A stretch of DNA of 31,152 bases from Acidimicrobiia bacterium (GTDB taxonomy: Bacteria > Actinomycetota > Acidimicrobiia > Acidimicrobiales > AC-14): positions 1 to 31,152 of the forward strand of contig JAFAUA010000548.1 in the NCBI GenBank assembly GCA_019243595.1, in the 5' to 3' direction. Positions within the stretch are counted from its first letter, which is position 1, and every line of letters begins with the position of its first letter. The position numbers and the translations under genes were made by a program. The notes beneath the pieces were generated by a model. That model did no database searches, had not been told where the DNA came from, and saw nothing but the letters and a program-made list of their open reading frames with translations. Shown here in pieces: positions 21,213-30,559 of this stretch.

Positions 21213-21218
21213 TAGAAT
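21213..21218 (+). promoter_or_regulatory. -10 box of rplY-pth unit
   Basis: TAGAAT, 39 nt before the rplY ATG. The transcript should have a leader of about 33 nt containing GAGGAA (21244-21249), spaced 8 nt from the start. No good -35 box is seen. Confidence 0.5.
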
Positions 21219-21257
21219 CGGGCGATCCCCGCACGACTCTGTTGAGGAACGCGCCCA

Positions 21258-21974
21258 ATGGAAGAAGTCACGCTCACCGCAGAGCTCGGCCGTCCCACCG
21301 GTAGCCGGTCGTCGCGCCGTCTGCGCCTCGCCGGCAAGGTGCCGGCCGTGCTGTACGGCCACGGCACCGACCCCATGTCGCTTGCCGTCGACGGCCGCGA
21401 CCTGCGCACCGCCCTCACTGGCGACGCCGGCCTCAACGCCCTCATCACGCTTCAGGTCGACAGCGAGTCGCACCTGGCGATGGCCCGCCATCTGCAACGC
21501 CACCCGGTGAAGGGCACGGTCGACCACGTCGACTTCGTGATCGTGCGACGCGACGAGATCGTCACCGCCGACGTCCCCATCAACCTGATCGGCGAGGCCA
21601 CCGAGGTCAACCAGGAAGGCGGCATCGTCGAGCAGCAGCTGTTCAGCCTGACGATCAAGGCCAAGCCGCTCGACATCCCCGCCTCCCTCGAGGCCGACAT
21701 CTCTGGCCTGATCATCGGCGAGTCCGTGCGCGTCGCCGACCTCAAGCTGCCGAGCGGCGTCGAGACCGAGGTCGACCCCGAAGAGGCTGTCGTTGTCGGC
21801 CAGCCGCCGGCCGCCGTCGAGCTGCCCGAGCCCGCCGAGGGCGAAGAGGCCGCCGAAGGCGAGGAGGGCGCCGAGGGTGCGGCCGCGGGCGAAGGCGAGG
21901 GCGGCGAGGCTGCCGCATCCGAAGGTGGCGGCGAGGCCGCGGCCGAGGGTGGCGGCGAAGGCGGAGGCGAATAG
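21258..21974 (+). CDS. rplY: 50S ribosomal protein L25 (CTC form)
   Basis: A 238-residue long-form L25/CTC protein that binds 5S rRNA. The N-terminal L25 domain shows LTAELGRPTGSRSSRRLRLAGKVPAVLYG, the middle strand FVIVRRDEIVTADVPI, and the C-terminal TL5-type domain SLEADISGLIIGESVRVADLKLP. The last 50 residues (from about 185) are a low-complexity acidic Glu/Gly/Ala tail, common in actinobacterial L25. The ATG is supported by GAGGAA 8 nt upstream. Its TAG stop is in the same frame as pth, which begins immediately after with no standard start codon. Confidence 0.96.
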   Translation: MEEVTLTAELGRPTGSRSSRRLRLAGKVPAVLYGHGTDPMSLAVDGRDLRTALTGDAGLNALITLQVDSESHLAMARHLQRHPVKGTVDHVDFVIVRRDEIVTADVPINLIGEATEVNQEGGIVEQQLFSLTIKAKPLDIPASLEADISGLIIGESVRVADLKLPSGVETEVDPEEAVVVGQPPAAVELPEPAEGEEAAEGEEGAEGAAAGEGEGGEAAASEGGGEAAAEGGGEGGGE

Positions 21975-21977
21975 CCG

Positions 21978-22589
21978 CTGCTCCGCCGCAGCAGCGAAAG
22001 AACTGGCACCCCCGCCGACCTCCTGGTCGTCGGCCTCGGCAATCCGGAATCCGAATACGGCGGCACCCGGCACAACCTGGGGGCCGACGTCGTCGCCCTC
22101 CTGGCCGAGCGCCACGGCGAGCGGCTCAAGCGCGGCAAGGAGCGGGCGCTCGTCGCCGAGGCGCGCATCGACGGCAAGCGCGTGGTGCTCGCCTTCCCCC
22201 AGACCTACATGAACGACTCGGGCTTGTCGGTGGCCGCCCTCATGCGTCGCCACGGCGTCGACGACCTGCGCAAGGTCGTCATTGTCCACGACGAGCTCGA
22301 CCTGCCGGTCGGACGCGTGAAGCTGAAGATCGGCGGCGGCACGGCGGGCCACAACGGCCTGAAGTCGATCCAGGCCCATGTGCACGACAACGGGTTCGTG
22401 CGCGTCCGCATCGGCGTCGACAAACCGGCGGGCAAGCGTCAGGGGGCCGACCACGTGCTGCGTCGCCCGGGCAAGGCCGACAAGGAGGCCCTGGACGTCG
22501 CCGTGGAGATCGCCGCCGACGCCGTCGAGGCGATCCTCAACGAAGGACCAGAGGCGGCCATGAACCGCTTCAACGCCCGGCCCGAGTGA
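21978..22589 (+). CDS. pth: Peptidyl-tRNA hydrolase, CTG start or read-through from rplY
   Basis: An esterase of about 203 residues that recycles peptidyl-tRNA. Catalytic features are VVGLGNPESEYGGTRHNLG (Asn and His), FPQTYMNDSG (Asn), HDELDLP (Asp) and GGTAGHNGLKSI (Asn). The reading frame is open from the rplY TAG (21972-21974) onward and holds no ATG, GTG or TTG before the GLGNP motif; the first such codon is GTG 22182, deep inside the enzyme and missing the catalytic His. CTG 21978, about 10 nt after GGAGG in the rplY tail, is the most likely start. Alternatives are read-through of the UAG to give an L25-Pth fusion, or a sequence error. It ends at a strong hairpin terminator. Confidence 0.9.
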   Translation: MLRRSSERTGTPADLLVVGLGNPESEYGGTRHNLGADVVALLAERHGERLKRGKERALVAEARIDGKRVVLAFPQTYMNDSGLSVAALMRRHGVDDLRKVVIVHDELDLPVGRVKLKIGGGTAGHNGLKSIQAHVHDNGFVRVRIGVDKPAGKRQGADHVLRRPGKADKEALDVAVEIAADAVEAILNEGPEAAMNRFNARPE

Positions 22590-22594
22590 CTCCC

Positions 22595-22629
22595 GAGGAA
22601 CAAGGCCCCCGTTTCGGGCCTTGTTCCTC
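22595..22629 (+). terminator. Hairpin terminator after pth
   Basis: A perfect 14-bp inverted repeat GAGGAACAAGGCCC/GGGCCTTGTTCCTC with a 7-nt loop, 5 bp after the pth stop. No T-run follows. It separates rplY-pth from the mfd unit. Confidence 0.85.
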
Positions 22630-22655
22630 AAGACGGTGTAGGCCCGGCTGCTGGG

Positions 22656-22661
22656 TACGGT
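22656..22661 (+). promoter_or_regulatory. -10 box of mfd, leaderless
   Basis: TACGGT followed by 6 nt (GAACGG) and the GTG at 22668. The -35 region would fall just after the preceding terminator hairpin and shows no consensus. Confidence 0.5.
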
Positions 22662-22667
22662 GAACGG

Positions 22668-25600
22668 GTGGAGCTGACGTCGCTTCCGGCGCTTTTGCGC
22701 GCCGAGCCGGCCCTTGGGTTGCTGGCCGGCTCCAGCGCGGCGGTTGTCGCCGTGCCCGAGCCGGCGCGCGCGATCACCGTCGCCGGCCTGGCCCATCTCA
22801 GCGGGCGCCACCCACTGGTCGTCGCCGTGCCGACGTCGACCGAAGCCGACCGCGTGGCCCACGACCTTCGGGCTTTCCTCGGCGCCGAAGCCGTCGATGT
22901 CTTCCCGGCGTGGGAGACGCTGCCGTTCGAGCGGGTGAGCCCGAGTGTCGACACCATGGGCCGGCGTCTGCGGGCCATGTGGCGGCTTCGGGACCCCGAG
23001 CGCGCCCCCCGCGTCCTGGTGGCGTCGATCCGGGCCCTCGTGCAGCGCCTCGGCCCGCACGTCGACGAGATCGAGCCGATCATCGTCAAGCCGGGCGCCG
23101 TTCTCGACCCGACCGAGCTCGTCGAGCGGCTGGCGGCCGCCGGCTACCGCCGCGAGTACCAGGTCGAGCACCGCGGCGAGGTCGCGGTGCGGGGCTCAAT
23201 TGTCGACGTGTTCCCGTCGACCGCCGACGTGCCGGTGCGCATCGACCTGTGGGGCGACGAGGTCGACCGGCTCACCGAATTCTCGGTGGCGGACCAGCGC
23301 TCGACGACCGACATCGAGTGCGCCGAGCTGTTCCCGTGTCGCGAGCTGCTCCCGACCGACGACGTGCGTGAGCGCGCGTCCCGGCTGCTCGCCAGCGAGC
23401 CGTGGGGACGCGAGCAGTGGGAGCGGCTGGCCGAAGGCGCCACGTTCGACGGCATGGAGTCGTGGCTGCCGTGGCTCACGGAGTCCGAGCACGTGCTGTT
23501 CGACCTGCTGGGCGCGGAGTCGCAGGTGCTGCTCGTCGAGCCTCGTCGCATGCGCGACCGGGCCGGGGAGGTCCTGGCCGAGGAAGCCGATCTGGCTCAG
23601 TCGTTGTCCCAGACGTGGGGCGTCGCCGCCGACCGCGAGCTGCCACGCCTCCACCTCCCGTTCGATCGCCTCCTCTCGCACAGCGAGGTGCCGGCGTGGT
23701 CGGTGACGACGGTGCCCGACAGCCCCCAGACACCGACGGTGGACGCCGCCGGATGGGATCCGGTTGTCGGCGAGCCCAGCCGGTTGGCCGAGCGGCTGCG
23801 GGAGCTCCTCGCCGACGGCTACCGCCTCGTGGTGGCCGCCGAGGGCAAAGGTTCAGCAGCACGCGTCGCCTCGACCCTCAGCGACAACGGTCTTTCACTG
23901 CCGCTCGTAGAGAACGGCGACGGCACCGTCGACCTGACGAAGTCCGGCGGGCACATCGTCGTCGAGCCCCTCGAGCGCGGGTTCGTGCTGGCGAACGCCA
24001 AGCTCGCCGTGCTCGCCGAGAGCGACGTCACCGGCCGCCGGCGGGCTCATCGCCGTCCGCGACCCCGGCGCACCGACGCCCAGGGTTTCTTCGAAGATCT
24101 CAAGCCCGGCGACTACGTCGTTCACCATCAGCACGGCGTCGCTCGTTACGGCGGCATGGTGAAACGGGCGCTCGGCGGCGCCGAGCGCGACTACCTGCTG
24201 CTCGAGTACAAGGGCGGCGACAAGCTGTACGTGCCGTCCGACCAGATTGACGCCGTCCGCCACTACACGGGCGGCGAGACGCCGACGCTCCACCGTCTCG
24301 GCGGCTCCGACTGGCAGCGCACCAAGTCGCGCGTGCGCGCCGCGGTGCGCCAGATCGCGCAGGAGCTCGTCGTGCTGTACCGCCGTCGTGTCACCAGCCA
24401 GGGCCATGCCTTCGCGCCGGACACGCCGTGGCAGCACGAGATCGAGGAGGCATTCCCGTACCAGCCGACGCCCGACCAGGTGAAGGCCATCGTCGACGTG
24501 AAGGGCGACATGGAGCAGCAGTCGCCGATGGACCGCCTCGTCTGCGGTGACGTGGGCTTCGGCAAGACCGAGGTCGCCATCCGGGCGACCTTCAAGGCCG
24601 TGCAGGACAGCAAGCAGGTGGCGGTGCTCGTCCCCACCACACTGCTCGCCCAGCAGCACTTCTCCACGTTCTCGGAGCGCTTCGCCGGCTATCCGGTGCG
24701 CGTTGAGGTCCTCTCCCGCTTCCTCACGCCCGCCCAGTCGCGCAAGGTCGTCGCCGGCCTGGCCGACGGCAGCGTCGACGTCGTCATCGGCACCCACCGT
24801 CTCCTCAGCGGCGACATCAAGTTCAAGGATCTGGGTCTGCTGGTGGTCGACGAGGAGCAGCGCTTCGGCGTCACCCACAAGGAGAACATCAAGCAGCTCA
24901 AGGTCGACGTCGACGTGCTCACCCTCACAGCGACGCCGATCCCGCGCACGCTCGAGATGAGCCTCACTGGGATCCGGGATCTCACCCTGCTGCACACGCC
25001 ACCGGCGGAACGCATGCCGATCCTCACCTACGTCGGCGAGTACGACGAGCGGGCCGTCGGCGAGGCCATCCGCCGGGAGCTGCTGCGAGAGGGGCAAGTG
25101 TTCTTCGTGCACAATCGGGTGCAGGACATCGAGCGCGTCGCGGCGCGGCTCAAGGAGCTGGTGCCCGAAGCGCGCGTGGCCATTGCCCACGGACAGATGG
25201 ACGAGGCGGTGCTGGAGAAGGCTGTGCTCGACTTCTGGGAGGGCGAGTACGACGTCCTCGTGTGCACGACGATCATCGAGTCCGGGATCGACATGCCCAC
25301 CGTCAACACCCTCGTCGTCGACCGCTCCGACCTGATGGGGCTCGGACAGCTCCACCAGCTGCGGGGCCGGGTCGGTCGCGCCGGGCAGCGGGCGTACGCC
25401 TACCTCTTCTTCCCGCCCGAACGGGCGCTGAGTGAGGAGGCCTACGAGCGCCTGAAGACGATCGGCGAGCACACCGAGCTGGGCTCGGGCTTCAAGATCG
25501 CCATGCGCGACCTGGAGATCCGCGGGGCGGGGAACCTGCTCGGCGAGAACCAGTCCGGCCACATCGCGGCCGTCGGCTACGACCTCTATGTGCAGATGGT

Positions 25601-26102
25601 GAGTGAGGCGGTCGCCGAGCTGAAGGGCGAGGAGCTGCGCGAGCCGGCCGAGATCAAGCTCGACCTCGCCGTCGACGCCAACCTGCCGCCCGACTACGTC
25701 GCCAAGGAGGAGCTACGCCTCGAGGCCTACCGGCGCCTGGCTGCAGTGATGACCCACGAAGAGGTCGACGACATCCAGGCCGAATGGCTCGACCGCTACG
25801 GACCCGTCCCGCCCGCAGCCGAGGCGCTCCTCGCCGTCGCCCACCTCCGGGCTGAGTGCGTGCGCACGGGTGTCCGGGAGATCGCCGTCGCCCGGGGGAC
25901 GGCCCGGGTCCAGCCGCTCGTGCTGGCGACCAGCCGGACGATCCGCCTGCAGCGGCTGTACAAGCAAGCCGTCTACAAGGAGGACCTGCAGCAGCTGGTC
26001 ATGCCGCTACCCCGGGGAACCGACCCGGCTCCCTACCTCGTTGAGGTCCTGCGTGAGCTGGTTCCGGCCGAAGAGCCGTCAGTAGTGTCGGTGGCACCGT
26101 GA
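22668..26102 (+). CDS. mfd: Transcription-repair coupling factor Mfd
   Basis: A 1144-residue Mfd translocase that removes stalled RNA polymerase and recruits UvrA. In order: a UvrB-homology region (about 1-300), the RNA-polymerase-interacting domain (PGDYVVHHQHGVARYGG, around 479-545), the RecG-like motor with Walker A GDVGFGKTE (627-635), DEEQ box (728-731), TATPIPRTLEMSL, the helicase motif VHNRVQDIE, and QLRGRVGRAGQRAYAYL, then the TRG and C-terminal UvrA-binding domain. Length matches the family. GTG 22668 gives MELTSLPALLRAEP and follows a leaderless-type -10 box. Its stop overlaps the following lipoprotein gene by GTGA, so they are co-translated. Confidence 0.97.
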   Translation: MELTSLPALLRAEPALGLLAGSSAAVVAVPEPARAITVAGLAHLSGRHPLVVAVPTSTEADRVAHDLRAFLGAEAVDVFPAWETLPFERVSPSVDTMGRRLRAMWRLRDPERAPRVLVASIRALVQRLGPHVDEIEPIIVKPGAVLDPTELVERLAAAGYRREYQVEHRGEVAVRGSIVDVFPSTADVPVRIDLWGDEVDRLTEFSVADQRSTTDIECAELFPCRELLPTDDVRERASRLLASEPWGREQWERLAEGATFDGMESWLPWLTESEHVLFDLLGAESQVLLVEPRRMRDRAGEVLAEEADLAQSLSQTWGVAADRELPRLHLPFDRLLSHSEVPAWSVTTVPDSPQTPTVDAAGWDPVVGEPSRLAERLRELLADGYRLVVAAEGKGSAARVASTLSDNGLSLPLVENGDGTVDLTKSGGHIVVEPLERGFVLANAKLAVLAESDVTGRRRAHRRPRPRRTDAQGFFEDLKPGDYVVHHQHGVARYGGMVKRALGGAERDYLLLEYKGGDKLYVPSDQIDAVRHYTGGETPTLHRLGGSDWQRTKSRVRAAVRQIAQELVVLYRRRVTSQGHAFAPDTPWQHEIEEAFPYQPTPDQVKAIVDVKGDMEQQSPMDRLVCGDVGFGKTEVAIRATFKAVQDSKQVAVLVPTTLLAQQHFSTFSERFAGYPVRVEVLSRFLTPAQSRKVVAGLADGSVDVVIGTHRLLSGDIKFKDLGLLVVDEEQRFGVTHKENIKQLKVDVDVLTLTATPIPRTLEMSLTGIRDLTLLHTPPAERMPILTYVGEYDERAVGEAIRRELLREGQVFFVHNRVQDIERVAARLKELVPEARVAIAHGQMDEAVLEKAVLDFWEGEYDVLVCTTIIESGIDMPTVNTLVVDRSDLMGLGQLHQLRGRVGRAGQRAYAYLFFPPERALSEEAYERLKTIGEHTELGSGFKIAMRDLEIRGAGNLLGENQSGHIAAVGYDLYVQMVSEAVAELKGEELREPAEIKLDLAVDANLPPDYVAKEELRLEAYRRLAAVMTHEEVDDIQAEWLDRYGPVPPAAEALLAVAHLRAECVRTGVREIAVARGTARVQPLVLATSRTIRLQRLYKQAVYKEDLQQLVMPLPRGTDPAPYLVEVLRELVPAEEPSVVSVAP

Positions 26103-27118
26103 GACGTCCTCTTGTTGGCCTCGTCGCGCTTCTGGCAGCCGTCGCCCTGCTCGTGTCGGGGTGCGGGAGTCTCCAGCCCTACGCCCTAATCGTGAACGGC
26201 ACGCGCATCCCGCAGCACGACATCGACAACGAGCTGAAGGCGATCCGGGGGAACGCCCGGTATCTCGACGCCATCGACCCCTCGCGCCAGCAGGTGATGG
26301 GGTCGGGCAAGGGCAGCTTCAACTCCGAGTTCACGGCCTACATCCTCAACCAGGACCTCGACTACGAGCTGGTGCGCCAGGAGGTGGCGCGCCGCAAGCT
26401 GAAGCCGTCGCCGTCCGACAACGACCAGGCCAAGGCCACCGTGGTCCAGCAGGTGAACGGCCAGGACACCTTCAACGCCTTCCCGAAGTGGTACCAGGAC
26501 AAGCTGATCGCCCGCTTCGCCAATGTGATCGCGCTCAACGGAGCGCTGCAGCCGACGGTCGACCCCGCCAAGGCGATGGACTACTACAACGCCCACCAGG
26601 CCGACTTCCAGCAGGCCTGTGTGAGTCACATCCTCGTCGACACGCCCGACGCGGCGAACGCCGTGGAAGCTCGCCTGGCCAAGGGCGAGGACTTCGGCGC
26701 AGTGGCCAAGGACGCCTCGAAGGACACGGGCAGCGCCCAGAAGGGCGGCGACATCGGCTGCTTCTTCAAGGACGCCCAGCTGGTGCCGGAGTTCCTCAAT
26801 GCGTCGTTCTCCCAGGCCGTCGGCAAGCCCGGCCCGCCGGTGCAGAGCCAGTTCGGGTTCCACGTCATCCTCGTGCGCAGCCGCGACGTCGCCCCCTTCG
26901 ACCAGGCCAAGAGCGAGGTGCAGAAGGCGATGGGCCAGGGTGGCGCCCAGGCGCTGCAGACCTGGCTCACCGACGCCTTGAAGAAGGCGAAGGTCAAGAT
27001 GAACCCCAAGTTCGGCACGTTCGACAAAAGCCAGGGCACGCCCTCGATCCAGGCGCCCAAGGCGCCGCCCAGCGCGACGCCGACCTCGGCGGTACCCACC
27101 CCCATCCCGGGCGGCTAG
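26099..27118 (+). CDS. Lipoprotein parvulin-type peptidyl-prolyl isomerase (SurA/PrsA-like)
   Basis: A 339-residue exported foldase. A lipoprotein signal peptide ends in the lipobox LVSGC with C22 as lipid-modified residue. An N-terminal SurA-like helical region (about 30-165) precedes a parvulin domain (about 175-262) with VSHILVDT, GGDIGCFFKDAQLVPEFLNASF and SQFGFHVILVRSR. The C-terminus is a Pro/Ala-rich tail. It should assist folding of secreted proteins outside the membrane. The GTG start overlaps the mfd stop (GTGA), and mazG follows after 10 bp, so it belongs to an mfd-PPIase-mazG operon; a PPIase beside mfd and mazG is also seen in other actinobacteria. Confidence 0.93.
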   Translation: MRRPLVGLVALLAAVALLVSGCGSLQPYALIVNGTRIPQHDIDNELKAIRGNARYLDAIDPSRQQVMGSGKGSFNSEFTAYILNQDLDYELVRQEVARRKLKPSPSDNDQAKATVVQQVNGQDTFNAFPKWYQDKLIARFANVIALNGALQPTVDPAKAMDYYNAHQADFQQACVSHILVDTPDAANAVEARLAKGEDFGAVAKDASKDTGSAQKGGDIGCFFKDAQLVPEFLNASFSQAVGKPGPPVQSQFGFHVILVRSRDVAPFDQAKSEVQKAMGQGGAQALQTWLTDALKKAKVKMNPKFGTFDKSQGTPSIQAPKAPPSATPTSAVPTPIPGG

Positions 27119-27128
27119 TACGTAGTTC

Positions 27129-28430
27129 ATGCCGACGGTTGTCGTTTTGGGGCTGGGGCCGGCGGGTCCTGAGCTCCTGACCCAGGCCGCCGTCGACGCC
27201 ATCGCCCGCATACCCGAGCGCTACGTGCGGACGACGCGGCATCCGGCGGCGGTAGCCGTTGGTGACGCGCGCAGCTTCGACGACGTCTACGAGCGGGCGG
27301 CGACCATCGAGGAGGTCTACGCCGACATCGTCGACGCCCTCGTCGAGGCCGCCGCCAACAGCGGCGAGGTTTTGTACGCCGTCCCTGGATCGCCCCTGGT
27401 GGCGGAGCGGACGGTGGAGCTGCTGCTGGCCGACGGGCGTGTCGACGTCGACGTCGTCCCCGGCATGTCGTTCCTCGACCTGGCGTGGACCAGGCTGGGC
27501 GTGGACCCGGTGGCTTCGGGCGTGCGCCTCGTCGACGGTCGACGGTTCGCGGTCGAAGCGGCGGGGGAGCGGGGCCCGCTGCTGGTCGCTCAGCTCGACC
27601 GCGGCGACGTGCTCTCGGACGTGAAGCTGGCGGCCGGTGACGACCACCCCGACGAGGTGGTCGTCCTCCAGCGCCTGGGGCTCCCGGACGAGAACGTGGG
27701 CACGGTGAAGTGGGACGAGCTCGACCGCGAGGTCGACGCCGACCACCTCACGTCTCTGTACCTCCCCGCCGGCGCGCCGCCGATCGCCGCGGAGGTCGCG
27801 CGGTTCGCCGAGCTCGTGCGCACGCTGCGGGAGCGCTGCCCGTGGGACCGGGAGCAGACGCACCGCACGCTGACCCGTCACCTTCTTGAGGAGACCTACG
27901 AGGTGCTCGAGGCCATCGAGAACCTCGACGAGCCCGGTGGCGTCGAACACCTCGAAGAAGAGCTTGGCGATCTCCTGTTCCAGGTCGTGTTCCACGCCAC
28001 GCTGGCGGCCGAGGAAGGGTCGTTCACCCTCGCCGACGTGGCCACCGGCATTCACGACAAGCTCGTGCTCCGCCACCCGCACGTGTTCGGCACGGTCGAA
28101 GCCGAGACCGCGGGCGAGGTGATGCAGAACTGGGAGCAGATCAAGCGCGAGGAGAAGGGCCGAGCCAGCATCATGGACGGCATCCCCGGCGACTTGCCTT
28201 CGCTCCTGTACGCCCACAAGGTGCAGCGCAAGGCGGCATCGGCCGGCGTGGAGGTTCAGCCCGTGCCGGCGGACGAGCTGGTTGCGTCGACCGACGAAGA
28301 GGTAGGAGCGCTGCTGTTCGATGTCGTGGCGCTGGCCCGGCGCGCGGGCGTCGACCCCGAAGCGGCCCTGCGGGCGACGACAGCACGATTCAGAGACGAG
28401 TTCATGGAGAAGGAGCGCACTGATGGATGA
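27129..28430 (+). CDS. mazG: Tetrapyrrole methylase-MazG fusion (YabN-like NTP pyrophosphohydrolase)
   Basis: A 433-residue two-domain protein like B. subtilis YabN. The N-terminal half (about 1-205) is a tetrapyrrole-methylase-fold domain (VVVLGLGPAGPELLT, VLYAVPGSPLVAERTV). The C-terminal half (from about 225) is MazG, with CPWDREQTHRTLTRHLLEETYEVLEAI beginning at C237, EELGDLLFQVVFHA and the metal-binding E-E-E-D pattern, plus KLVLRHPHVFG and NWEQIKREEK. MazG hydrolyses NTPs to NMPs and pyrophosphate, cleaning aberrant nucleotides. The methylase activity is unknown. Its last 8 bp overlap the start of a small membrane protein gene. Confidence 0.95.
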   Translation: MPTVVVLGLGPAGPELLTQAAVDAIARIPERYVRTTRHPAAVAVGDARSFDDVYERAATIEEVYADIVDALVEAAANSGEVLYAVPGSPLVAERTVELLLADGRVDVDVVPGMSFLDLAWTRLGVDPVASGVRLVDGRRFAVEAAGERGPLLVAQLDRGDVLSDVKLAAGDDHPDEVVVLQRLGLPDENVGTVKWDELDREVDADHLTSLYLPAGAPPIAAEVARFAELVRTLRERCPWDREQTHRTLTRHLLEETYEVLEAIENLDEPGGVEHLEEELGDLLFQVVFHATLAAEEGSFTLADVATGIHDKLVLRHPHVFGTVEAETAGEVMQNWEQIKREEKGRASIMDGIPGDLPSLLYAHKVQRKAASAGVEVQPVPADELVASTDEEVGALLFDVVALARRAGVDPEAALRATTARFRDEFMEKERTDG

Positions 28431-28797
28431 ACGAGAGATGGCCCGCTGGCTGGCCCTCGGCCGCATCAACGTGGGCGTCAGCCTGTTCGCCTTCCCCGGA
28501 CTCGCCGGCGGCATGTGGGTGGGGCGGGACGCCAAGTCGGCGGGCGTGCGCACGTTCTCGCGCGGCTTCGGCGTGCGTGACGCCATCATCGGGGCCGGCC
28601 TGTTCCGTGCCCTCGAGGACGGCGACGTCGATGAGATCCGCCGCTGGCTGCTGTACGGAGCGGCCGCCGATGCGGCCGACCTCGTCGGCACGCTGGCGTC
28701 GTGGCGCCGCCTCCCACGTTTCCGGCGCCTGGTGGTCCTGGCGGGCATCGTCGGCTTCGGCGGCCTGGGCGTCTACCTCTCCCAGCAGCTGGCCTGA
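28423..28797 (+). CDS. Small uncharacterised membrane protein
   Basis: A 124-residue protein with several hydrophobic stretches (about 10-33, 45-62, 72-90 and 103-122) separated by short charged loops, so probably four membrane helices. I do not recognise a function. The GxG pattern in FAFPGLAGGMWVG and FGVRDAIIGAGLF resembles DUF4267-type proteins, a weak similarity. ATG 28423 follows AGAAGGAG, and the gene overlaps the mazG stop by 8 bp, so it is translated from the same mRNA. Confidence 0.8.
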   Translation: MDEREMARWLALGRINVGVSLFAFPGLAGGMWVGRDAKSAGVRTFSRGFGVRDAIIGAGLFRALEDGDVDEIRRWLLYGAAADAADLVGTLASWRRLPRFRRLVVLAGIVGFGGLGVYLSQQLA

Positions 28798-28831
28798 GCA
28801 GGCAGTTCGCGGGGGGCTGGGGCGCGTCCTG

Positions 28832-30516
<1,685 letters not shown>

Positions 30517-30559
30517 TCGCCGACCGGCGCAGAGTCCCGATTCACGCCATCGTGGAGGG

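Noticed and set aside
21800..21974. GC-rich repeats at the end of rplY as a possible repeat element
   Set aside because: They encode the acidic Glu/Gly/Ala tail usual for long L25 proteins, in frame and without exact unit length.
21060..23171. A 703-codon minus-strand open frame across rplY, pth and mfd
   Set aside because: It spans two gene junctions and a terminator hairpin, is Gly/Ala/Arg/Asp-rich with no domain, and mirrors the codon bias of the plus-strand genes.
23895..25562. A 555-codon minus-strand open frame inside mfd
   Set aside because: Entirely antisense to conserved helicase motifs; no recognisable domain or ribosome-binding site.
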